A stretch of DNA of 64,000 bases, taken from positions 62,001 through 126,000 of the forward strand of contig DXMY01000011.1 of assembly GCA_019413925.1 (NCBI GenBank), written 5' to 3'. The stretch is from Collinsella sp. GTDB taxonomy: Bacteria > Actinomycetota > Coriobacteriia > Coriobacteriales > Coriobacteriaceae. The translations under genes and the position numbers were made by a program. The notes beneath the pieces are model-generated. The model was given only the letters and a program-made list of their open reading frames with translations. It made no database searches and had not been told where the DNA came from. Positions 51,836 to 59,887 of this stretch are shown one piece after another. Position 1 is the stretch's first letter. Every line of letters starts with the position of its first letter.

Positions 51836-53905
51836 CTATCGAACCGAAGAATCGCCCGAGGCCGAAGAGGTATCGGGCTCGTCATAAATCACGCCGAGCA
51901 CATCGCGCACGACATGCATCGCGGTATCTGAGCCACCGCCGCCCTGCTCCAGAACAGTAGCGATGACATACTTGGGATCATCGGCCGGCGCATAGGCGCA
52001 AAACCACGCGTATTCGTCCTCGCCGCTTTTCTCGCCCGTGCCCGACTTGCCGTATACCTGCGGCGTCAGGGTGCCAAAGTGAGCCGCCAGGGACGTCGAT
52101 GCCGTGTAAATCACGTCGTGCATGCCGTTGCGAACAAGAGCCAAATCCGAATCGCTGTTGATCTTGGCCTCCAGGCGCTTCTTCTTGCCTTTGCCGTTGT
52201 ACTTATAGGCATCGCCGTCGCCATCGCGCGACACGGCAGACAAAAACACGTGAGGCACGTACTGCTTACCGCCGTTGGCAAGACCCATGTAGGCGCATGC
52301 CATCTGCAGAGGCGTCACCAGGATGTCGCCCTGGCCGATGGCAATGTTGGTCATATCGCCGGCATTCCACTTGCGGTCCTCGGCAGAGGCGTCGGTAAAG
52401 TACGACTCTTTCCACTCGGCATCGGGAATACGGCCCGCGCCCTCACTCGGCAGATCGATACCGCAGGTCTTGCCTAGGCCCCAGCGACGAAAGACCTCCT
52501 GCAGGCCCTCGGAATGTTGCTCGTCATAAAAGAAGGCCTTGCCCATGTCGTAGAAGACGGGGTCGCACGAGTTGGCGATACCCGACTGCAGCGTCATGGT
52601 GCCGTGGCCAGACGTCAGCCAGCAGCGCTTGCCCCAAGCCTTGCCCAGGCCCGTCCAATAGCCCGTGCAGTTGGTTGTCTGCGTTGAAGTGTAGGTTCCA
52701 AACTCAAGACCGGCCAGTGCCGAGAGCGGCTTGATGGTCGAGGCCGACATGTACTGTCCGCTAATGGCGCGGTTGAGCAGCGGGTGCGAACCCTTGTCAT
52801 CATTGAGCTCGGTCCACACGTCATTTGAGACGCCGCCGATAAAGACGGACGGATCGAACTTGGGCTCGCTCGCCATGCCCAGGATCTCGCCATTGTTGGG
52901 ATCGAGACACACCACAGCGCCGTTGCCGGCATTGCTGTAGCCAGTGGTCTTGGCAAGCTCGATGGCGCTCGCCAGCGCCGTCTCACAGGCCTGTTGGATC
53001 TTAAGATCGAGCGTGAGCTTAATGTCGGAGCCGGCCTTGGCGGGCACGGCGCCGGCCTGACCGGTCACATTGCCCGAGGCATCGACCTTGACGGTCTGCT
53101 CGCCACGAATACCCTGCAGCAGGTTTTCGTAGTAGCTCTCGACGCCCGCCTGGCCCACGATATCGCCCGACTGGTACGTAATCCGGCCAGCAGAAACATC
53201 ATCATCGCCAGAGGTTTTCTTATTCTGGGCCTCGAGCTGCTCTGAGGTAATGGTGCCGGTATAGCCCAAGATATGGCATGCCGTCTCGCCGTACGGGTAC
53301 TGACGCTCGGTACGCTCGGCAATCTTGACGCCCGGGAACTCGCCAGCATGCTCCTGAATATAGGCAACCGTGGAGCGACGGACGTCCGTCGCGATGGTAT
53401 GCAGGCTCTGGGCGCCCTCGGAATTGTCCTGGATATTGCGCAGAACCGCCACATAGGGCATACCGAGCACGTTGGCAAGATGGCGAACCAGAACCTCATC
53501 CTCGGCAAGATCGCGGTAGGCCACGACAGCAAGTGAGGGACGGTTCTGGACAAGCGCCACGCCATTGCGGTCGAGGATGCGGCCGCGCACAGCGGGTGTG
53601 GTAACGGTGCGAGTCTGATTGCTATTAGCCTGCTTCTCGTAATAGTCCGACGAGACCATCTGCATGCCCCACAGCTTGACGGCAAGCGCCGCGAACATCG
53701 CGCCCACACCCGTGGTGAGGATGGAGAAGCGGCCCTTAAAGGCGGTCGCCGCGGTATTGCCCTCGCCCTCGGTGGCGCGCGGGGCCGTCCCATGCTGCGT
53801 ATCGTAGGTAAAACGAGAATCGCCGCGACGCATGATGACCAGTGCGACCACGATGGCCACAACCAGCACGATACCGGCGATAATAACCGTCATCTGGGAA
53901 GACAT
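51836..53905 (-). CDS. mrdA: Penicillin-binding protein 2 (class B)
   Basis: 689 residues. Transpeptidase of the elongasome. One N-terminal helix (1-26), a second one at about 55-75, pedestal domain, then SASTIKPLSA with the active-site Ser (SxxK), SNS-like SGIANSCDP and KSGTGEKSGED near 620. The early second hydrophobic segment and a 45-residue linker between them are unusual for the family, which usually has one. Between mreD and rodA. Confidence 0.94.
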   Translation of the reverse strand: MSSQMTVIIAGIVLVVAIVVALVIMRRGDSRFTYDTQHGTAPRATEGEGNTAATAFKGRFSILTTGVGAMFAALAVKLWGMQMVSSDYYEKQANSNQTRTVTTPAVRGRILDRNGVALVQNRPSLAVVAYRDLAEDEVLVRHLANVLGMPYVAVLRNIQDNSEGAQSLHTIATDVRRSTVAYIQEHAGEFPGVKIAERTERQYPYGETACHILGYTGTITSEQLEAQNKKTSGDDDVSAGRITYQSGDIVGQAGVESYYENLLQGIRGEQTVKVDASGNVTGQAGAVPAKAGSDIKLTLDLKIQQACETALASAIELAKTTGYSNAGNGAVVCLDPNNGEILGMASEPKFDPSVFIGGVSNDVWTELNDDKGSHPLLNRAISGQYMSASTIKPLSALAGLEFGTYTSTQTTNCTGYWTGLGKAWGKRCWLTSGHGTMTLQSGIANSCDPVFYDMGKAFFYDEQHSEGLQEVFRRWGLGKTCGIDLPSEGAGRIPDAEWKESYFTDASAEDRKWNAGDMTNIAIGQGDILVTPLQMACAYMGLANGGKQYVPHVFLSAVSRDGDGDAYKYNGKGKKKRLEAKINSDSDLALVRNGMHDVIYTASTSLAAHFGTLTPQVYGKSGTGEKSGEDEYAWFCAYAPADDPKYVIATVLEQGGGGSDTAMHVVRDVLGVIYDEPDTSSASGDSSVR

Positions 53906-53918
53906 CTACGAGCCTCCC

Positions 53919-54485
53919 CTATTTGAGCTTACGGGTCTTGGGCTTAAAGCGCATGCCCGTCTGGCGTCCGCCACGTGCGGAGAATCCATAACCGGACTGC
54001 GGCACGACGCCGGACATCAAAAACGGAATGGCAACCAGACCCGTCAGGATCGAAGACGGCAGCGCATGGCCGAAGATCGCCACGACAAAGCTCGTCTCCA
54101 AACCCATAAACAGCAAGATGATGCTGTAGATCACATTAATGACGAACGCGAAGGCGCCCACCGTGATGCCGCGCGCACTCGGGGCACCGCCCGTCTGACC
54201 GGCGGCGCTATGCACCAGGGCAAAAGAACCCACGGTCAGCAGGAGCGACATAACGCCCACCGGCACGGCAGCGGAAAGGTCATAGAACAAGCCGCTGCAA
54301 AAACCGCACACGACGGCACGGGTCGGGTCGCCCGAGAACACGCTTAGGCACACCAGGATAATCATGAAGTTGACGCGACCGCCCGCAATGGAGATCTGCG
54401 GTGCCAGGCCTGCCTGCAGCAGCACGCACACAATGGCGGCGATTACAAACGTGCGGGAGCTCATCCCCTGCTCGTGTAGATCCAT
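53919..54485 (-). CDS. mreD: Rod shape-determining protein MreD
   Basis: 188 residues, second ATG chosen for its spacing to GGGGG. Small membrane protein with five or six helices. Sequence is poorly conserved in general; assignment rests on size, hydrophobic pattern (AAIVCVLLQAGLAPQISIAGG) and its place between mreC and PBP2. The C-terminus is basic. Confidence 0.85.
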   Translation of the reverse strand: MDLHEQGMSSRTFVIAAIVCVLLQAGLAPQISIAGGRVNFMIILVCLSVFSGDPTRAVVCGFCSGLFYDLSAAVPVGVMSLLLTVGSFALVHSAAGQTGGAPSARGITVGAFAFVINVIYSIILLFMGLETSFVVAIFGHALPSSILTGLVAIPFLMSGVVPQSGYGFSARGGRQTGMRFKPKTRKLK

Positions 54486-54496
54486 GGACATGCCCC

Positions 54497-55495
54497 CTAT
54501 TCGCTCGAGCCGGAATCGGTCGTCTCGGACGTGTCGGAACTGTCATCCGGGCTCTCGTCCTTCGTCTTGGTCGCAGCATCGCGCGACGTTCCCTGCGGCG
54601 TGCTGTTGGCCGTGTTCACGTCCTCATCCGAGGCCGACTGTTCGTCGGTCAGCGAGGTAATGACCAGCACTTCCTCGTTGTTCTCGGCCGTCGTCTGGGC
54701 GCGCACCACAATGGTGTAGTACACGTCGTTAGCCGATTTCTCAACAGACGAGACGGTGCCGAGCGGTAGACCCTTGGGGAACACACCGCCAATGCCCGAG
54801 GTCACGATGATGTCGCCAACCTTAACGTCGGAATCGACGCTCACGTACTCAAGACGCAGCGTGCCGTCAGCCTGACCCTGCAGCATGCCCTGGGCGCGCG
54901 TGTCCTGCACCATAGCGGACACGCCCGAGTTCTCATCGCCGATCAGGCGCACGGTGGACGTCTTGGCCGAGACCTCGATAATCTGGCCTATGACACCGGC
55001 AGAACTCGTCACAGGCATGTTGATGGTAAGACCGTCGGCAGAACCCTTATCGATGGTGACGGTCGAGGTCCAGGCATCGCCCGAAGCGCCGACGATACGA
55101 GCTGCGGTTGATTTGAGGTTGTAGGTCGACTGCAGGCCGACCAGCCCCTCCAGTCGCTCGGCGGTCTTTTGAGCCTCGGAGAGCTCGGCAACCTTAGAGG
55201 TCAGTTCCTCGTTTTGCTTCTTAAGCTCGTCAAGCGTGTCCTGCGACGCCGTAAGGTTAGAGAACACGTTACCGATCGCATTGAAGGGAGCCGCCACAGC
55301 CGAGCCCACAAAGCGCACCGGCGAGGTAATCGTCGTCACGCCCGAGCGCACGGCATGAATCGGTCCTGCCTCGCCCTCGCGGATGTAAAACGTGAGCAGC
55401 AACACCGAAATCAGGCTGAAAACAATCAACGGGCGCATACCCGTTGACTGTCGCTTGGTATTCAGATTTGTGGAGAAACCCGAAGATCGTGCCAA
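54497..55495 (-). CDS. mreC: Cell shape-determining protein MreC
   Basis: 332 residues, TTG start 6 nt after AGGTGG. Periplasm-side scaffold of the elongasome. One N-terminal helix (about 22-40), coiled coil (about 80-115), then paired beta barrels with DSDVKVGDIIVTSGIGGVFPKGLPLG. A Ser/Thr/Asp-rich tail of about 40 residues is extra. Confidence 0.93.
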   Translation of the reverse strand: MARSSGFSTNLNTKRQSTGMRPLIVFSLISVLLLTFYIREGEAGPIHAVRSGVTTITSPVRFVGSAVAAPFNAIGNVFSNLTASQDTLDELKKQNEELTSKVAELSEAQKTAERLEGLVGLQSTYNLKSTAARIVGASGDAWTSTVTIDKGSADGLTINMPVTSSAGVIGQIIEVSAKTSTVRLIGDENSGVSAMVQDTRAQGMLQGQADGTLRLEYVSVDSDVKVGDIIVTSGIGGVFPKGLPLGTVSSVEKSANDVYYTIVVRAQTTAENNEEVLVITSLTDEQSASDEDVNTANSTPQGTSRDAATKTKDESPDDSSDTSETTDSGSSE

Positions 55496-55516
55496 ATGGA
55501 ATCCACCTTTTGGAAA

Positions 55517-56560
55517 TTAAGCATTGGTCTGGACGAAGCCGCCATCAAACGCATTGGCCTCGAGCACGCGGGCACAGCCGTTAACAACGTTATCGAGCGC
55601 CGTGGGGCTGACGTTGACCGAAACACCGGTCTCATCGCGCAGGCGCACGTCGAGACCGCGCAGCAGCGCGCCGCCACCGGTCAGCAAAATGCCGTAGTAC
55701 ATAAGGTCCGAGGCAAGATCGGGAGGCGTAGCGTCGAGTGCGTCCTTGACGGCCTTGGCCATCTCGTCGAGCGGCTTGTTGAGCGCGCGACGAATCTCCT
55801 CGCTCTCGATGCGCACGGTCTTGGGCAGACCGGTGATCACGTCGCGGCCGTTGACCTCAACGTCGAGCTCGTCCTTGAGCGGCACGGCGGAACCGACCTT
55901 GATCTTGATGTCCTCTGCCGTACGCTCGCCGATGGCCAGGTTGTAGGCATCACGAACGTGCGTGAGGATGGCCTGATCGAACTCGTCGCCGGCAATACGG
56001 ATGGACTGCGAGACGACGATGCCGCCCATAGCGATAACGGCAACCTCGGTGGTACCGCCACCGATGTCGATGACCATGGAGCCGGTGGGTTCCTCGACGG
56101 GCAGGTCGGCGCCGATGGCAGCCGCCATGGGCTCTTCGATCAGATAGGCCTGGCGGGCACCGGCCTGGATCGTGGCCTCAAAGACAGCGCGCTTCTCGAC
56201 CGACGTGACACCGGAGGGAACGCAGACGACAACACGCGGACGCGGAGTCCACGGATAGCGCTTCTCGGACGCCTTGTCGATAAAGTAGCGAAGCATGGCC
56301 TCGGTAACATCAAAGTCGGCGATGACGCCGTCCTTCAGGGGACGAACGGCCACGATGTTGCCGGGCGTACGGCCGAGCATGCGCTTTGCCTCGATACCGA
56401 CCGCCAAGATGCGCTCGTCGTTCTTGTCGATGGCGACAACAGAGGGCTCGCGAATGACGATGCCCTTGCCGCGCACGGAGACAAGCGTATTGGCGGTGCC
56501 GAGGTCGATGGCAAGATCGCCCGCATAGCTACCGAAGAACATATCCATCAAAGAAAACAA
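55517..56560 (-). CDS. mreB: Rod shape-determining protein MreB
   Basis: 347 residues. Actin-like filament organising lateral wall synthesis. GDLAIDLGTANTLV (phosphate 1), DIGGGTTEVAVIAMGG (phosphate 2) and ILLTGGGALLRGLD (adenosine) are all intact. Start TTG 5 nt after AGGAG or the ATG four codons later. First gene of mreB-C-D-pbp2-rodA. Confidence 0.96.
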   Translation of the reverse strand: MFSLMDMFFGSYAGDLAIDLGTANTLVSVRGKGIVIREPSVVAIDKNDERILAVGIEAKRMLGRTPGNIVAVRPLKDGVIADFDVTEAMLRYFIDKASEKRYPWTPRPRVVVCVPSGVTSVEKRAVFEATIQAGARQAYLIEEPMAAAIGADLPVEEPTGSMVIDIGGGTTEVAVIAMGGIVVSQSIRIAGDEFDQAILTHVRDAYNLAIGERTAEDIKIKVGSAVPLKDELDVEVNGRDVITGLPKTVRIESEEIRRALNKPLDEMAKAVKDALDATPPDLASDLMYYGILLTGGGALLRGLDVRLRDETGVSVNVSPTALDNVVNGCARVLEANAFDGGFVQTNA

Positions 56561-56620
56561 CGCAACTCCTGATGTGTTGGATGATTGCTGGAAAACTACT
56601 AGTTCATCATACTAGCGCAA

Positions 56621-56653
56621 GCCCGGCGCCTCACTTGCGGTGAAGCGCCGGGC
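56621..56653 (-). terminator. Hairpin after the TPR-protein gene
   Basis: GCCCGGCGCTTCA and TGAGGCGCCGGGC make a 13-bp stem around CCGCAAG on the minus strand. T-run is short (TTGCGC), so termination may be partial and mreB may be reached from upstream. Confidence 0.55.
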
Positions 56654-56675
56654 AAAGCTAAATCCCATAAGGTCA

Positions 56676-57980
56676 CTACTGGTTGTCAGCAGCCGAGAAA
56701 TCCATATCAAGCGAAGAAACGGCCCAGCCGATATGGTTGTCGGAGCGCACGAATTTGACGGTGTACTCCTGCTCGCCGCCCTTGGACAGCGATGCCTTCA
56801 CCTTGGCGGTCGTCTCGGTCATGGACTGATCCATGCCCTCGACGGACACGGTGGCACCCTGCGGAATCGAGGAGATGATCATCGACTTAGCGTCCTCGGA
56901 CAGGCTCGAGGCCAGGCAAGACTCGGCCTTTGCGGCGTCACCGTCGCCGGCAGCCTGGAACAGATCGGTAACGACAGACTCCTGAGACGGGAAGCCAAAG
57001 CCGCGCGTGTAGGCAAAGCCCAGACCGCCCGCGGCGATCAAAATAAGCAGAAGCAGAACGATGAAGACTTTAAGACCCGTATGGCGATGGCGACGACGGA
57101 CCTTGGCCTGCTTACGATCCTGACGGTCCTGCTGGACCATCTCGGACTCGGACAGCGTAAAGAAGCCGGTGTCCGAGGGATCGGGCATAAACTGACCGGT
57201 CGCGCCCGTAGGATCGAGAGGATCGACGGCAGGAGCGTCCATCGCGGGCGCCGGAGCCGTGGCCATAGCCGTCTGGGCAGACAGCGCGGCAAGCGAATCG
57301 TGCACGCGGGCAAGCTCATCGGCCTGCTCGGAGGTGAGCTGGTAGATGCCATCGGCAGTAGCGGCATTAAAGGCGTCGAGTGCGTCGGAGGGACGGCCGG
57401 CGGCAGAAAGCGCCTGACCCATGCCGGCGTTGAGCGCACGCGTGTCGTCGCGGGGGCCGGCAAAGTCGATAGCCGTGCGGTAAGTCTCCACGGCATCCGC
57501 CGGACGGCCGAGCTTAATGAAGCAACGACCGAGCTCGCCGAGCGCGGCGGCAGGAGCCGGATTGGCGCCGTCGATGGCAGCCTGACGGAAGGCGGTTCCC
57601 GCGTTGGCATAGTCGCCCGACTGGAACAGCGCATTGCCCAGGCCCAGATAGGCCTTGAACGGCGTGGCATAGGAAGCATCCTGCGTAGCGGCAGAGAACG
57701 CCTGAGCGGCCGTCGTGTAGTCGCCCACGGCAGCGAGCGCCTTGCCGCGGTTGGTGAGCAGCGCGCCGCGCTTGCCGTAGGTACCGTCGTTGAGGGCGGC
57801 GGCATAGGCCTCGGCGGCCTCGGCATACATGCCAAGGTGCATCAAGGCGTTGCCACGAAGGTGATCGGCCTCGCCCATAATCTCATCGGGAGTCTTTGCC
57901 GCCCCAAGCATCTGGGCTGCAGCGGAAAAATCACCCGCGCGGTAAGCGGCGCGGCCCTGTTGGATCAGCTGGCTATTCAA
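56676..57980 (-). CDS. TPR-repeat membrane protein of unknown function
   Basis: 434 residues, TTG start after AAGGGG. About five tetratricopeptide-like repeats (residues 1-200, such as GNALMHLGMYAEAAEAY and LGLGNALFQSGDYANAGTAF). A Pro/Ala linker, then a basic stretch (RKQAKVRRRHRHTG) and one helix (about 305-325) follow. The last 100 residues, outside the cell, resemble DUF4878-type lipoprotein folds. Topology: TPRs inside. It is 11 nt from the cyclophilin gene. Possibly an envelope assembly scaffold. Confidence 0.7.
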   Translation of the reverse strand: MNSQLIQQGRAAYRAGDFSAAAQMLGAAKTPDEIMGEADHLRGNALMHLGMYAEAAEAYAAALNDGTYGKRGALLTNRGKALAAVGDYTTAAQAFSAATQDASYATPFKAYLGLGNALFQSGDYANAGTAFRQAAIDGANPAPAAALGELGRCFIKLGRPADAVETYRTAIDFAGPRDDTRALNAGMGQALSAAGRPSDALDAFNAATADGIYQLTSEQADELARVHDSLAALSAQTAMATAPAPAMDAPAVDPLDPTGATGQFMPDPSDTGFFTLSESEMVQQDRQDRKQAKVRRRHRHTGLKVFIVLLLLILIAAGGLGFAYTRGFGFPSQESVVTDLFQAAGDGDAAKAESCLASSLSEDAKSMIISSIPQGATVSVEGMDQSMTETTAKVKASLSKGGEQEYTVKFVRSDNHIGWAVSSLDMDFSAADNQ

Positions 57981-57991
57981 GGAAGTCCCCT

Positions 57992-58534
57992 TTACTCGTG
58001 AACGATCTCGACATGGACGATCTCGTCGCCGGCACGCAGCTGCGAAATCACATCGAGACCCTCGACCGTGGTACCAAAGACGGTGTAACCAGAATCGAGG
58101 TTATGCTGGGCACCCAGGCAGAAGTAGAACTGCGAACCCGCGGAATCGGGATCCATGGAGCGTGCCATGGCAAGGGCGCCATCGACATGGCTGTTGCGCG
58201 GATTGGTGGCAAACTCGCCCTTGATGCAGTAGCCAGGGCCACCGGTACCGGGCATGCCGTCGGGGCCCTCAAGACCGGCAGCGACGTCGGCGCCGGACAT
58301 GTCGCGGGTATTGGGGTCCCCGCCCTGGATAACAAAACCGGGCACATAGCGATGGAACTTAAGGCCATCATAGAAGCCCATCGTGGAAAGCTCGCAGAAG
58401 TTCGCGACATGAATGGGAGCGCCCTCGCCGTCAAACTTGACCTTGATGGTACCCTTCGACGTCTCGATTACGGCGCACTCGTCGCCGACAAGCTGATACT
58501 CGGGCGTGTAGAGCTCTTTCTTAAAACCAAACAT
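57992..58534 (-). CDS. ppiB: Cyclophilin-type peptidyl-prolyl isomerase
   Basis: 180 residues, no signal peptide. Prolyl cis-trans isomerase in the cytosol. GLKFHRYVPGFVIQGGDPNTRD carries the catalytic Arg and Gln; GSQFYFCLG and TVFGTTVEGLDVI follow. AMARSMDPDSAGSQFY replaces the usual MANAGPNTNGSQFF. Promoter at 58574-58603. First gene of the pair with the TPR protein. Confidence 0.94.
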   Translation of the reverse strand: MFGFKKELYTPEYQLVGDECAVIETSKGTIKVKFDGEGAPIHVANFCELSTMGFYDGLKFHRYVPGFVIQGGDPNTRDMSGADVAAGLEGPDGMPGTGGPGYCIKGEFATNPRNSHVDGALAMARSMDPDSAGSQFYFCLGAQHNLDSGYTVFGTTVEGLDVISQLRAGDEIVHVEIVHE

Positions 58535-58573
58535 GTGGTTCCTTCCTCGTGCGTTTAAAGCATATTTGTACGA

Positions 58574-58603
58574 ATTGTAGCAATAAGCACGGGCTTACAT
58601 CAA
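58574..58603 (-). promoter_or_regulatory. ppiB promoter
   Basis: TTGATG, 18 bp, TACAAT with TGC before the -10, on the minus strand. Confidence 0.75.
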
Positions 58604-58641
58604 TTGCGCACGTAGGTTATGCCGACTATGGCGAACTAATT

Positions 58642-59784
58642 TTAGGAACGCTGCTGCGGCTTCCAGGAACCCACATTGGCATCGTACTGGTTCAGCGCGC
58701 TGTTGCCGCCCTGCGCGATGGGCGCCAGGATCTCGCTTTGGTGGGAACTCATCGACTCGCCATCGGGAATGGCCAGCGAGATATCCCAGCTCTGGCAGAT
58801 CACGTCGACGCGCTCATACATCCACTCGGCAAGCTGCTTTAAGTGGGCGATGTCATCCGCATAGACCGTATCGTCCTGTACTTTCAGGTTGTTAAGCTCA
58901 TCTTGCGTCTTTTTGATCTGGTCGCGCAGGGCGTAGGCACTCTGCGACAGCTCCTGACGAGTGGACAGCGGCGTTCGGAGATAACCGTTGTTAAAGGAAT
59001 CGATGACCTCGCCGATCTGGTCCTCGTCAGCGTAGGACACGATGGTCTGATACAGACCGTCGAGCCTGGTATAGAGCTGATCATCGGTGAGCACGGTTTC
59101 TTCATGGACCACCTCGGCAGAATCGTCCTGCTTGGTATCGTCCTCAGTGGCCTCGCCCTTTTGGCGCGTGGGGAAGGTGGTCTGTGCAGCTTGGCCAAAC
59201 TGGTCGTAAAAGCCGGGCATGACACCCATGGGATCGGTCGTCACGAACCAATAGGCACCGCCGCAAACGACGGCAAGGACCGCGATGACGACGAGCGACT
59301 TGGGGATATGACGCTTATGTTTGTGATAGGCGTCCTCGTCGGGGTGCACCTTGCGCTTGGGTTTTTGAGCATCGTCATGCAGGGAAACGGGCGTGGGAAT
59401 ATCGACCTTGGGGATACCGAAATCCTTATCGAAAGCTGGCAGCACGCAGGTCTCATTGGGGTCGGCGGCGTCCGAAAGCACCGCAGCGGCAGAGGCCGGC
59501 GCATGCGGCACCTCGGTATCGATCTGCTCTTGCGTTAGGCGCGGAAAGCCCGCCGTGCGGCCCGCTGCCAGGTCGGATGCTGCCGCGTCCTCGGAGAGGA
59601 TACCCGGAGCGGGGCGTCCGCATTTGGGGCACGTACGATCATGCGGAGAAAGACGGGCACCGCAGCCCTCACAGAACACGAACTCAGTGTGCTCGGGACC
59701 ATCGCCCGGACCCACATAGGCGTTGCAGTAGGGGCAGAACGAGGCGCCGTCCTCGATAGTCTTAAGGCAATGCGGGCAGATCAC
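58642..59784 (-). CDS. Double zinc-ribbon, single-helix membrane protein of unknown function
   Basis: 380 residues from GTG 5 nt after GAGG; the frame opens ten codons earlier without a site. Two zinc ribbons: CPHC/CPYC and CEGC/CPKC (residues about 2-55). An acidic linker and a basic KHKRH patch precede one helix (about 165-185, SLVVIAVLAVVCGGAYWFV). The exported part is helical (LYTRLDGLYQTIVSYADEDQ; coiled-coil-like about 280-330). Related architectures appear across Coriobacteriia. No function is known to me. Confidence 0.7.
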   Translation of the reverse strand: MICPHCLKTIEDGASFCPYCNAYVGPGDGPEHTEFVFCEGCGARLSPHDRTCPKCGRPAPGILSEDAAASDLAAGRTAGFPRLTQEQIDTEVPHAPASAAAVLSDAADPNETCVLPAFDKDFGIPKVDIPTPVSLHDDAQKPKRKVHPDEDAYHKHKRHIPKSLVVIAVLAVVCGGAYWFVTTDPMGVMPGFYDQFGQAAQTTFPTRQKGEATEDDTKQDDSAEVVHEETVLTDDQLYTRLDGLYQTIVSYADEDQIGEVIDSFNNGYLRTPLSTRQELSQSAYALRDQIKKTQDELNNLKVQDDTVYADDIAHLKQLAEWMYERVDVICQSWDISLAIPDGESMSSHQSEILAPIAQGGNSALNQYDANVGSWKPQQRS

Positions 59785-59887
59785 GGCATCCTCTTTTCGA
59801 AGCAATTCAAACAATCGAGGTTAGAGCATAACATCGCCACGGCCCCACAGGAGCAAGGCACCAATTCAACATCGCCAGGGCGCGTAG

